Origin: Lepidodermella squamata
Lineage: Eukaryota; Gastrotricha
NCBI GenBank assembly: GCA_047495785.1
Contig: JBLDXI010000007.1
Location: 2,728,001-2,792,000 of the forward strand
Length of the DNA: 64,000 bases
Reading direction: 5' to 3'
The notes under the pieces were generated by a model that was given only the letters and a program-made list of their open reading frames with translations, did not search any database and was not told where the DNA came from. Position numbers and translations under genes: made by a program. Shown here piece by piece: positions 25,001-36,297 of the stretch. Positions within the stretch are counted from its first letter, which is position 1. Every line of letters begins with the position of its first letter.

Positions 25001-25645
25001 ACTTCCAAAGCAAGGATTCACCTCGTAAGATAGTAATTGTATCCCGGAATTAACTGAATTTTCCTGTTTCAATAGGATCAAAGGATTACTATCAGACAGC
25101 AGAATAATAGATCTCAGATTTGCAGAGATAAATTATGATTACAGAATGGTAATCCTTGAGCAAGTCGATACGAGAGCTGATCCGATGGCTGGACCTCACA
25201 ACTACCATCTTGTCTCTCCAATTTGTCTACCGAACCTTCAAGAATGCGAAATTCTCGAGAGTTCCCCTTCTGAGGGTGATAGCGAAAGTCTGAACTGTTT
25301 CGTCTCAAGCTATAATCAAGATTTAGTCTTCACTGGTAACAAAATTCCTAAAATATGTTAACAGATACACTTTTTATACTAATTACAGAGGTCATTCCGT
25401 CAGCAAATCAGGATGACGAGGGAACATTTTGCCGCGGAGTTTTCGATGGAATGGCCAGCAGTGGTTTGACTTGCTCTTTTGACGAAGTTCAGCCTTCCGA
25501 ACAAGGAGTCCGATTGGCTATGGACCAACTTCAAGACATCGGGTCTGCAATATCGACATGTCTAAAACGTCAGATTTCATCGAAATCTCAAACAACTTAT
25601 CATCCTATATGCCCCGCGTTATCTTGGCTTTTGAGCTTTATATAA
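22016..25645 (+). CDS. Secreted ankyrin-repeat protein with degenerate trypsin-like domain (paralogue 2, 1155 aa)
   Basis: Exons 22016-24826, 24885-25024, 25076-25335 and 25389-25645 join in phase. The Met at 22016 begins a signal peptide (YHVILILLHFAIE). The layout follows paralogue 1: ankyrin blocks A and B (about 25-390), a Thr-rich linker (about 415-530) with long Thr runs, block C (about 575-745), the conserved domain (YVPREVVFEALEPQGLRIEY onward, about 765-930) and a trypsin-like domain (about 937-1155) ending in CPALSWLL. The serine-protease triad is lost: the His site reads SMACF (His to Ala), the Asp may remain in NYDYRMVILE, and no GDSGG motif exists. There is no mucin-like repeat array. 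The chymotrypsin-fold core (APICLP-like SPICLPNLQEC, the CFVSS stretch) is still recognisable, so selection probably maintains the fold as a binding module. Function is unknown. Confidence 0.85.
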
Positions 25646-26313
25646 TTAGAAGTACACGCGTTTATTTTAGAGCACCACCTCAAAGAAATGTATGGTTCTG
25701 GTTATTTTGTACGCCCGTGTGAGTCTTCAGCATGCTATTCTCATTTTTTTCAATGTCCCTGTACCACAAGATGAAATAATTTTCACGGTAATAAAATAAG
25801 TGTTGCATTACGTGCTTCCTGATTTTCTAATATAAAAAGTCGCTATATCGTGCGTGAAAAGAAACCTGCGCTGCGAAAAGACGCGACACATAATTCACGC
25901 GTATTACCTATGCATAATTTAGGCCTAATAATTTCACGTCGCAGCAGTGAAGCTTGTGACAACAATTTCTTAGCGAAAAATCTTATCATCATTTTTTGTT
26001 CTCCATCATATCTCGCTCGTAATTGTAATTTGCGTGGTGTTTAGATGCAACGCGCGCTACTGTTTATCAACTCGTGCCGCGCTCTCACAGGTGACAAGTC
26101 ACAGCACCGAGCTCGGGGGGTTAATGCTAGATAAATATCTAGATGCTTCATCGCAAATAATTATCCGCAACCTGGCATGCAAAAATTATGATATTATTGC
26201 TATACGCAACACATAGCGCTCACGATAAGATAAACTCACACACGCGCGCGGATGTAACTACTCTACCATAACCAGGTTTTACAGCTGCCAACCCCGCTTA
26301 GGATCCTACCATC
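25646..26313. other. Intergenic region between paralogues 2 and 3
   Basis: No coding exon is supported. AATAAA at about 25792 is a candidate poly(A) signal for paralogue 2. The rest should contain the promoter of paralogue 3. Confidence 0.5.
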
Positions 26314-29300
26314 ATGCTTATCAATGGTATAATCATCCTAACTATTCTCAAAATCGCAGTGGCAGAGCAGATTTTTCCTGGTGAAAAATTGGTCGAAGCT
26401 ATTTGGATTGGTGACTACACTACTATATTAAAATCGTTGGAAAATGGAATTGCACCAGACTTGGATCTTATCTACAACCACACGCTGCTCTCTCATGCTG
26501 TTCAAAATCATCAAACCGCGATTTCTCGACTTTTCATCCGTTACGGAGCCGATGTTAATGCAAAGGATTTCAGAGGGCTAACCCTTTTACACCACGCAAG
26601 TGAGCTAGGTAACCTTCATATGGTGGAATTACTCATTGAAAACGGGGCAGATCCAGCCAGATTTTACGACGAAGGGAACTGCAGAAGAACGGCTCTTCAC
26701 TCTTGTGTTCTTCATAACCCTGGAAATCGATGTCATGGCTTGATTTTACAGGCTTTAATCGCCGCTGGTGGCGAAGTGAATGCACTGAATTGCGACAATA
26801 AATCAGTGTTGGACTTGGCATTGGAAAATCCGAATAAAGAATTCTTGGAGTCTGTCAACATCGAACAGCTTAAATTCATGATCGATCACGATATTCCAAT
26901 CGAATTGCATCTCATTCATGCTGTTAGAAACGGAAATTTTAGTGAAGTTGTTCGACTTTTGGATGTTGAGAATGCCGATGCCGAGTCTGAGGAGTGGAAT
27001 ACCCATCTTTCACCGCTGTTCTACGCGATAATCGGCAATCACACTGATATTGCGCAGCTTTTATTAGAAAGAGGCGCTAACCCATTACGAAGAGATGAAG
27101 GCGGAAATTCTTACCTGGGTTATGCAGTAAGATTTGGTTATTCACAGATGGTCCAACTCCTGCTAGAGCATGGTGCTGATGCCAATGCTATCAACATAAT
27201 GGATTGTGATCGGCCAGTTTTGATGGAATGCTCTCGGCCCGGTTCTATTTTACCACGTAACTGCGGCTTCGAGATCGCAGAACTGCTAATGGAACATGGA
27301 GCTAACCCTAAATCTCAAGATTGCACAGGCGCTCAATCGATCCCGGAATTCGGCCAGAAGCTTGGTAACTCTGATTTCATTCAAGTTGTTGAATCGAACC
27401 CTGGTAATAGAAGGACAGCGAGAACGTTGAAGGCTAATCGAGAAACTTCGGAATCGGAAAATCGTAATTCGGGGAGACAAATACCCAAGAATTTCCTTCT
27501 GATCCGGAAAACGAGTCCTGTGACGACGACTACAACTATGGTTCCGCCTGTTGCCATTAATGGGACAAAGCGTGTACCTTTGGTTGATCTGTTGTATCAA
27601 TACTTTTTGAGGCAGAATGGGAGTGCGAATTCAAGCGCTCTGCTTCTGACAACTCTTCCTGCTACAACGACCACTTCCACTCCCCTCAGAAGACAGGCAA
27701 ACTTCGCCCCGAAACATAGTGCTGAAGAATTGTTCGAAAGTATCCGATCTGGAGACATCAAAGACTTGATTTCAATACTTAAATCGAATGAGCTAGACTA
27801 TGCATACCTAATCGATCCCGAGACCAATTTAACCACACTTCCGATGTTGCTAAGCGATCACTATCCAAACCAAGCTGCCAGTTTGAGAATCATCCTCCAG
27901 TACGTGCCTGGTTTGAATCTAAATGGATCTCTTCATATGACTATGCATCTTGGCTCAGCTCCTGTCGTTCATCTTCTTCTTCAAAACGGAGCGGATCCGA
28001 ATGAATTTCAAGCCGATAAGAATGATTGCTCTGTCACGCCTTTGATGCTTTGCGTAATCAGTGTTGCAACTTGCGATGAAGTCATCATCCGGCTATTGAT
28101 GAAATACGGCGCGAATGCTAAAACGCTTCGAAACTGCAGGGGACAGAGTGCTGTAGATCTTGCCAACGTTCGCCGGTCTCTTGGTCACTTGGATACTGAA
28201 GAATACAGCCAAGTTTTGCAGGCTCTGAATGCAACTCTCATGGAATACGCAACTCCGAGGCTGCCCTACACCACTAATGTAGTCCATGCGCTTCAACAGC
28301 TGTATGAATACACGCCGCAAGATCTGGTTATCGAAGTTCTGAGGCCTAGAGGTCTCCGTTTTCAGTACGAGAGGGACGATCCTCGACTCGATCATATTTT
28401 GATTGAATTACGCGACGGCGGTCCCGATCACCACTACATTGCAGTTTACAGCGCGGACTCCAGCAATCCTCACGCGCCATTTGTCTTTGTAAATAATGAC
28501 ATTGAAGTTCAGGAAGGCGATTCTTTTTCTTACCAATTAGCGGCAGTCTTCAAAGATGGACGTAAATTTGCCAAGGGTCCGATGACTTGGAGTTACCAAA
28601 CTAGGAGTGCTGTTAGTTTCTTACCGCTATCCTCGCGAACCGAAGTTCCGAGTACCGCCACTTCACCGGTTAAGAAGTTGGAATGTGGATACATTGCTCC
28701 AGAATACAGCTCGGAGCAGCTCTCTTCTCAAGTTTTGCCGAAACCCTTGCCATGGACTGTAGGTTTTCTTCCTTTCGATAGACCAACGCTCAAACATTTA
28801 TTTTCCTCAGGTCAAATTAGAAACCAATTTTACGAGCTCGAAATCGGAAAGTTGTAGCGCGGTGCTGGTTGGCTCTAATACTTTTCTCGCCTCAGCCTAC
28901 TGCTTTTTCGAGCCCTATACAAATCTAGTCAGGAAATTCAATTCGTGAGTTTTCTTCTCGATGCCAACTCTTAACGCAAATAGATTTCTTTTAGAATCAA
29001 AGCCACGCTGAATGATGATAGAGTTTTCTCAGTCAGTCTCGTCAACATAAGTTTTGAAGCCAACATCGCCGTCCTCAAGCCTATGAATGACGACCGCAGA
29101 TCAGTATTTGGATTATTTAATTACGGCCATGTATCTCCTGTTTGCTTGCCAACCCGCGAAGAATGTGATTCATTAGAACTGCTGAAAAATGGAGTGAATT
29201 CAACGACTGCGATCGAGTGCTACATTTCGAGCTACAACCAAAGCAAGATCATGAGAGGTAAGATCGAATTTTAGCAATCACTTCGGGCTTGAAATCTCTT

Positions 29301-29575
29301 AACGCATTTTAGAGCTATCTATCTCTTGGCTCGATTCGAACGACGAAACCTTTTGCGAATCGCTGAGAGGTGATATCTTGAGTAACTCCTTGGTATGCAC
29401 TATCCAGAAACCTGACAAGACAAGCAAGCAGAAAATGGAGAGCTCGAAGCGCCAGTTATTTGACAAAATCTCAACTCGCATCAACAAATGTCTCGGGAAA
29501 ACTTCGGCTTCTACGGAACGGACTTTCAACCCAATCTGCCCTGCATTATCCTGGCTAAGCCAAATTGTAACGTAG
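26314..29575 (+). CDS. Secreted ankyrin-repeat protein with degenerate trypsin-like domain (paralogue 3, 1034 aa)
   Basis: Exons 26314-28758, 28811-28944, 28995-29257 and 29313-29575 join in phase; all three introns match those of paralogue 2 in position and phase. A signal peptide (INGIIILTILKIAVA) starts the protein. Ankyrin blocks A and B (about 20-385) are followed by a linker with short Thr runs (about 400-465), block C (about 470-640), the conserved domain (YTPQDLVIEVLRPRGLRFQY onward, about 660-810) and a trypsin-like domain (about 815-1034). The catalytic sites are all lost: His is Tyr (SAYCF), Asp is Asn (ANIAVLKP) and the Ser region reads RGDILSNS. The flanking fold residues (SPVCLPTREEC, CPALSWL) persist. 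AATAAA at about 29683 is a likely poly(A) signal. This is the most degenerate member of the trio at the active site. Confidence 0.86.
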
Positions 29576-30030
29576 AATTCTCAAAGGAATTAGTCGCATA
29601 CTGCCATATTTATTTACCAATTTATCTTGCATTTTAAACCCGAGTGATTTCTAAGACAAATTAAGAACAGCGTCAACAAATAAAAAAGCGATCCTATGAA
29701 GATCAAATTTTGCCACAAGCCAAGCTTCGCTGGTTTCAATGAAACTTCTTTTTTTAGATCTTCCGCAGATCACAAGTTAGAAAATTCTTCTGGCGGAGTT
29801 TCCGAGTTTCTCGTTTAACGTTCTATCAGAGTACAATGGCTGGATCAATGTGATGCAGTTGGGTGTAGATCGCCCGTGGATACGTCGAAGGTAGGGTGAT
29901 GGCAGGCTTCTCTCAGCTAATAAATTGACATTTTATATGCTATAAGCTACAAAATTCTCCCTTGATGTTGCTGTCTCCCGCGACAATTCAAACATTTTAA
30001 GTGGAAACGGTTTCAAACTAAAAATGGCAA

Positions 30031-30306
30031 GCGCTCATAAGAGCTACGATAAACCTTTCGATCGGCTGTGCTACATCTCAACCGGCTAATAATTCGTCGA
30101 TTTACTACATGAATGAAAATGATGCGATTTCATGCTTGACGGTTTACTACGGGCCGTTTACTATACAGCAAGTGATGCATGTGAAAGTGGCTTGTAGAAT
30201 TAAGCCAACTAAGAAGTCGGCTGCTCAGTGTGGCAGCACTACGGCCAGCGCCTCAATGTTGCAAACAGGAAATGCAGTTTTTGTCTTGCTTTGCATTCTT
30301 TGCTAA
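30031..30306 (+). pseudogene. 3' exon or fragment of a LamG/concanavalin-like domain gene
   Basis: The frame ending at 30306 reads LSIGCATSQPANNSSIYYMN, then ENDAISCLTVYYGPFTIQQV. It matches the last strands of the LamG-like domains in the lectin-channel gene at 37-40 kb (SENDAIACFTVHNGSIDASG). It ends in a hydrophobic tail (NAVFVLLCILC) after small residues, like a GPI-anchor signal. An in-frame stop lies upstream, and I could not find preceding exons with certainty. It is therefore either the terminal exon of a gene whose other exons I missed or a truncated duplicate. Confidence 0.5.
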
Positions 30307-30449
30307 ATTTTAACTAAAGCGGATGCCAAGAAAATGTAACAAATTTATTACTGCTGTCAATTAAAAAAGGGGATGTGCGCACTTACAAAATTTCACCAGC
30401 TGATGCGTTTTCAGAAAAAATCGAATTCAATTATGTTTCCCCTTTCTTG

Positions 30450-32016
30450 AGTTGCGTTTTTTATGGTGTCCGGAAAGCTATTGTTCGACGTTGTGATCAA
30501 TTCTTCGAACACCTCCGCAACACAGAAATAACAATCAAGTAATTAGGCCGGAGCTGTCCGAGGGTGTGTTCAAAAAGTCTCAGAGCTTCAGAACGCTGTT
30601 CTTTCAGAATTACTCGATAATTGCGTTTTTTAATGTTCAGAGCGATTTTTCGCATTGTTTAGTTTCAGAGGAAAGGGACACAGATGCTCTTGATTACGCG
30701 TTCTGGCGATTTTTTAATGCTCAGAACGTTCAGTGAGGGACAAGCATTGTTCGAAGTTGCAGGCTGCTCGAGCAGTCTGAAACTTTCCCTGATTACTCAC
30801 GTGCGTCATGATTAGTCACAATGGTTCGATATGAATTTTATTTTAATCAATTTTTTGACGGCAAAGCGTTTATACGTCTGCGAAGTAGGGAAATTATTCG
30901 GAAACCTTGCGGAACACCTTGGAACGCCTCTACAGGAAAACACATAAGGCTCAGGTCAATTTTTTAATTTTTCTTTTCCAAAAATTGAAAATTAAATTAA
31001 AAATTTTGGGCGGCATCACACATTTTCAATTTCACAACTGCTAATTTTCGAAGCCTTCCCAAAACATTTTGAAAAATACCTTTACTTTTATCGGGAGGGT
31101 GATAGCTGCAGCTTTCAATTTAAAATCAAGAGTCGTTTGATGAACAATTCCCAAAAATTCATTCAGATCGAGACCGATTGCAAACTTTCTCGCAGCATGT
31201 ATAATTTATGCCGATAAAATCGCGGCGACACTAAGGAGGTCTAGATTCTAGATTGTTCTCTATCGTCGTAAACCGAAAAAACGGGTTGAAAATCACTCGA
31301 CAATCCGATAGGTCGCTTTGATTTGCCTTTTGGAGGGAAATTATTTCAAAAATGTTCCCAAAAAATCAAAATTGAAGAGAGGCTGTTGGGAGCCAATTCC
31401 TAACAATTTTCCCACAATTTATTGCAATATTTAAAAATTTTCCCGAGGTGAATAAGCTTTCCGCGTTAGACTGCGATAAATAGAAATAAAAGTTAAAGTT
31501 TCGTTGAAACACTATTGCGCAATGAGAGAACAATGCCTGTAATTAAGAATGCGCATTCAGTGGCGCTGAGACTTTTTGAACACACCCCGAGCTCGAGAGG
31601 CAAACAGTTAAGACTAATCACCCTCCAACTTGATTAGATTAAGCCTTGACAAATCGTGACATGGTTGTAATTAATTTACGACATAGCGCCATCTGACCCT
31701 CGTTAGTTTATGACGACGTGCCATACGGTCACTTTGTAGCTAAACGTCGTGGGAAAGCCTTTTTTATTTCGTCGGCACGATCCGCGAAAATCGAGAGAAA
31801 TATTGATTTTTTGAAATTTTTCGAAATTTACCGAAAATTCTCAATTTTAACTGTCAAATGACGATTATTTTGAATCCAAACTTGTCAAAAAATCCGTAGT
31901 TCAATATTTCTGAATTTAAAGTTTAACGATTGCCTTGAAAAGCTAAACCTAAGTTATGTATGTCATCTGGTCTTAATTGTCATAATTAGCCCGCGGACAC
32001 CATAAAAAACGCAACT
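30450..32016. mobile_element. Outer inverted-repeat element (1567 bp)
   Basis: A 23-bp perfect inverted repeat lies at 30450-30472 and 31994-32016 (left arm begins AGTTGCGTTTTTTATGGTGT). The trinucleotide TTG abuts both ends and could be a 3-bp target duplication, but that is weak. There is no transposase ORF inside. A second inverted-repeat element is nested within it. Confidence 0.65.
30563..31586. mobile_element. Inner non-autonomous DNA transposon (1024 bp)
   Basis: Perfect terminal inverted repeats of about 21 bp (beginning GGTGTGTTCAAAAAGTCTCA) lie at 30563-30583 and 31566-31586. They are flanked by a direct repeat CCGAG at 30558-30562 and 31587-31591, a candidate 5-bp target duplication. 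The interior is noncoding, with no transposase ORF. It sits inside the outer element at 30450-32016, so it inserted later. Confidence 0.75.
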
Positions 32017-32236
32017 TTGGCGTGCGCGTTAATTAGGGAAACATTTCAAATCAAGTTCTAATCAAGTTCGTAAATCAGTTCTAAGATTTGCGTGATGACA
32101 AATTTTCTGAAGGCAATTTGATTCGAGAATAATGTTCAAGTATCGTATTTTGACTCTTAAGTTGGATAGCTTTTAATTATCGATTTATTTGTAGTCTTCA
32201 CAGAAATAACAATTGTATTAACTTCCGGAGAATTTC

Positions 32237-33787
32237 TCATGAAAAGCGAATTGCTTCAGAATCGTCTATAACCACTTCTTTGAATTTACTTGCCTTTATG
32301 CATTGCTCAACTTTTCGAATTATAATCGCAACTCGCCGATCTAGAGCCTCCAAAAAGTCATCGGTAAGCAAGGGATAGACTGGATCTGCCCGAGAACTTT
32401 CATCAAAAGCTTGACTTAGTCTCTTCGGTTTTCCTTGGTGGTATTTCATCAACGTTTGAAGAGTACTGTATCGAATGAGGCAGCAGTGGAATATCGGGGT
32501 CAGAATAGCTTCGTCGTCAAAATCTGGCTGTCCGAACCTGGAAGAAATAATGGCAAATAATATTTTCCGCCACGCAGCTTCGACTTACGCTCTACCGTTA
32601 TCGAACATGATCGGAAATGAAAAATTGGCGAAGTCCGGAAAGAAGTGAATGTGATGCCGGTCTTGATTTCCGATCAAAAAGTCGAAAACTGCGATATCCA
32701 TGATATCTAGCAAAATTCGCGATTCCATGTAATCCACCTCAACTTGATAGCAATATTCATAATCTCTCAGCCACGGTGGGTCGCGATTTTTCCAATAAGT
32801 TCTGGCATACGGTGACTCGAGTGAATTTAGATCCATTTCATCGCGGTTCGGCAGTACGAATTGAATCGATCCCTCAATCAAATCCGGCGAGCCACACACC
32901 GCATGGTAGATTTTGCACATATCACAATTTCCGTGGATGCATTTATTGCCAATAGGCGAGATGTATATCGTTTCGTTAAGCTTGTCGCTCGCAAACGGTT
33001 CGATATCTCGAGTGATGTTGAAGATACGACCGACTGTAGGTGGAACCCAGTAGAATCCCAGCAATTTATCGATGTGATATGCCGCAATTTCAGCGTTGTG
33101 CCTCTCGTAATCAGCGAAATAAGTGACGTCAGGTTCCTGGCGAGAATGCTGCCTATCATGGCGTTGAGGCTTGAACAAAACTTCGGTTTCATCTTCTAAA
33201 GTTATAAATAGTTTGAACCAAGTGCCGTAGTCAGCCTCTTCGGTAATATTGGCGACTTTTAGAAGTTTCATGTTTTCGATCAGCTGTGACACAGCCCGAT
33301 GATCGGGATCGTAAAGTCGGTGGGGTTGCTTGATCAAAATTCAAAACACATTTTCATATGTAAGATAAATACGCCGTGATAAAGTGAAAATAAGGCTTAC
33401 AATATTGTTGTGGACAAGTTTCCAGGCACTTGTAATACTCCCCTCATGCACGCTCAGCGATTTCTTCAATGGTCTCGGAGCATTCGGGTAGATTCGTTTG
33501 CTAGGTTGGTTCAACGCCAAATCCAGGCGTTTTTCATTCGCCACTTTGTAGGGTCTAACGAATAGAGGTGGTTGATGAGCCAGTTCCGGATCGATACATG
33601 CATTGTACGGAACGCTAAATACCGCAAATTTACATTTTTTAGGTTCGGATTTAGCTGCCCGAGGTAAGACTCGCCAGGATAAAAATGGCTGCCGTGGAGC
33701 GTCGATAAAAAGTGACTGGCACGGGTACAAAACTGCGCCGACGTTACTTAATGGAAAATTAAGGTAGATTGCTATTATAACTAACAT
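32237..33787 (-). CDS. FAM20-type secretory-pathway protein kinase (copy 1, 475 aa)
   Basis: Exons 33787-33401, 33328-32589 and 32537-32237 join in phase. A hydrophobic N-terminus (VIIAIYLNFPLSNVGAVLY) serves as signal or anchor. The kinase core is intact: the ATP-lysine region VLFKPQRHDR, the Glu-bearing ADYERHNAEIAAYHIDK, the catalytic GNQDRHH and the metal-binding MFDNGRAFG. The Cys pattern of FAM20 disulfides is kept, with variation (CIHGNCDMCKIYHAVC, HCC, QC). FAM20C-type enzymes phosphorylate secreted proteins on Ser-x-Glu sites in the Golgi lumen; FAM20B-type enzymes phosphorylate xylose on proteoglycans. The sequence looks closer to the FAM20C/FAMK-1 form, but substrate is an inference. 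The second kinase exon is one uninterrupted 740-nt exon where copies 2 and 3 have two (373 + 367 nt). A minus-strand AATAAA lies about 50 nt past the stop. Confidence 0.9.
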
Positions 33788-34124
33788 TATTTACGTAATT
33801 TAACTAAACTTAGTAAGCTATAAATGACTGTCATTTGACACTATAAAAGCGTCATTGACTCAGCGACTAATGTGATCGACACGTGCGTGACTTTACAATG
33901 AGCACGCAAAACGCGGAAATGGCTTACAAACCCAAAGATGTGTTTATTTCTTCGCATTTCAATATAAAAACAGACCGCGAAATTTAAAAAATATTTTGAA
34001 ACGGGTAGTGTTCATTATGGAGGTAGTGAATGCATGTGAATCAGGTGAAAAGGAGGTATGTGGAAATTGGAGCACCGATTTGAAGCCCATAGGCACAACA
34101 AATACAAATGAAGTCAAAGTAACG
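33788..34124. other. Gap between FAM20 copy 1 and the ENTPD-like gene
   Basis: No coding exon is supported. It holds the upstream region of FAM20 copy 1 and the 3' end of the ENTPD-like gene, with a candidate minus-strand AATAAA at plus positions 33943-33948. Confidence 0.5.
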
Positions 34125-36297
34125 CTAATGTTGCGGGCTGCGAAGACGCAGCGCTTCAGCTTCAGCGGCTGACCGGCTCTTGCGTACACGCATTAGGAAG
34201 AACAGCATTACCACGAGACCGGCGATGATGCTTACGGCAAGTAAGAACAGCAGTATGCCGAACGAGGCATTGCTGAGAGGCCGGATTTTTCGGAAGTCAC
34301 CCGATATCGCAGCGCCGGTCTCCAAATAACCCGACAACCATTCACCTATGATTAACTTTCCAGATAAAACATTCATTTTCCATCAAACATTGATTTGCCT
34401 ACCGGTCTGGTGTTCGCTATGATGAACGCCTTGATGACCTTCATCGTGATCACTTGCTTTTTGATGGTCTTCAACTGTTGATTTCGTCGATTTCGCCTCA
34501 ACCTGGGCACCAGGTGGTCGGGCCATTACAATATGGTTCTTCGCATTCTGGTCAGCCCTAGCTCCAGAAAAGCCGAGAGAAGCGAGCAACTCAATACCGT
34601 AGAAAGCATCGAAACACGTCCGGCGTAGTACGAAATCACTATTCGGCCCTCGTCCTTCGATTTCCTCTTTCGTCGAGTTAATATTGAATGACTGACGCTG
34701 TTATACATTTATATTAGACTTTTTCAATTGAAAGCTGGTCACTTACTATTGCTTTTGGGCTCATTGATTTCGTGCAGAAATCGTGAACAGCTGTGATGAT
34801 TTCGTGCAGATACAAATCCCGGCCATCCAGAACCGTTTCGTCCTTGCGATCTGGCCCTTCTCGGTCTTTGAACGCGATTTCAAAAGCCCTAGCAACGCGT
34901 CCATCGTTATCAAAAAGTACGAATTCGCCAAGGAGATCTTGCGGGATTTTCCGCCCGGCGTAGTAATTGTTCGCGCCCTTAGCTGCTCGGAACAAGGTGG
35001 ACAGGCGATTTTTGCATTCAGTTGGATTGCCAGTTCCTGTAAAATCGACCCGAGCGGCTTGCCTGTAGTTTTGGTCGTCTTCGGGGCATTTCGGCGGGCG
35101 GGATTGAGACCGAAGAATGATTTCCGCGCATGATGTTTGCCAGATATCATCCCACTGCAGCGAGAATACGGTTTGTACAGGTGAGCACGGGTCGCTGGCG
35201 TGCCGTAGTGCTGGGTTGCCAGATAATAAGCTGGACAGGTAGATTCGCCACATTTCAGACACGCCGAAACAGTAGAAGGCTTCGGAGAACGCTTTGACGC
35301 GATTTCCGTTTATTTGCTCCGTGAAGAGTGATTCGCTGCCTTCAAGCTTCATAGCAGGCTGTGGGGACGGATCATAACGGAAAGCAACATAAGCGGCCTT
35401 TGAATCGATTCCAACAATGCCAACTGAATTCTATGGAAATTCAATGTTAATTATATTTTAGGTTACAACTTTGATTAGTTACCGTTTCCAAATGCTTCCG
35501 ATTTGCGCCGATAAAAGAGCTGATGGCTTGCTCTTTAGCCATAACCAGTCGAACACCCTCATCGCCCTCATCGGCAAGTTTTAGCTTGTTCGGATGCTGT
35601 TTTGCAATGGCGGTAGCAATATTTCCGAGTTGCTTCGCATCAGCAGTGATATTACAGCCCACCCATTGCCGTAGAATTTCTCTACCGGTGAGAGTGAAAA
35701 TTAAAGCTGCGCCACTTTTCTTCGGCAATTTTTGCACCAGTTCTTTAACACACTCTTCCGCCATGAGAAGTAGCTCGCCTAAAAATGTATTTGTGATGAT
35801 AGATTGAAGTGATCGAATATAAAATAAAACCTCCTCTTCGACCGCATGAAGCAATAACAGTCGAATCGATCGGTCGTTCCTTTTGGCCATCTGCGACTTT
35901 TCGCAATACCGGATTGGCACGGCGAATCAAAGCCGCCTCGACGACGTCATTTTTAACATCAACAGCTATAACATGTTGATTCGCCGGGAAGTGCTCCAAT
36001 TTGAATTGGCAAACTAGTATAACCAGGATGCCGATGAATCCAAGTGCGAGAAGGGATGTGCCTATGATTATGCACCAGCGATTGCTCAATTTTCGGGATT
36101 TCTGAGATGTTGGTGACGCGGGTTCATAGACCAACTCGACGTCACCTGAGCTGGGAGAGCCCAGTTCCTCCACAATATCACTGAAATGAATAACTCTCCT
36201 TGTAGTAGCCGTTGCTAAGTTTCCCAAAATTTCTTGGAAGAGAGCGGGTAGCTATGACTTACTTTAACTGGGTGTTGCTGCTTCGCCTGACCGCCAT
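34125..36297 (-). CDS. CD39/ENTPD-like two-pass membrane protein with degenerate apyrase motifs (626 aa)
   Basis: Exons 36297-36263, 36180-35831, 35778-35483, 35430-34747, 34697-34403 and 34345-34125 join in phase. Topology matches cell-surface ENTPDs: a cytosolic N-terminus, a membrane segment (WCIIIGTSLLALGFIGILVI), a large ectodomain and a second membrane segment (FGILLFLLAVSIIAGLVVML) near the C-terminus. Family landmarks include EAFYCFGVSEMWRIYL, DPCSP, FTGTGNPTECKNRLSTLF, AVHDFC and RRTCFDAFYGIELLASLGF. The apyrase conserved regions are altered: ACR1 reads AVDVKNDVVE instead of the DAGSS phosphate loop, ACR2 FTLTGREI instead of ATAGMR, and ACR4 GIDSKAAYVAF instead of DLGGASTQ. Nucleotide hydrolysis is therefore doubtful; it may be a pseudoenzyme. 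A His-rich insert (HDEGHQGVHHSEH) precedes the second membrane segment. Confidence 0.75.
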
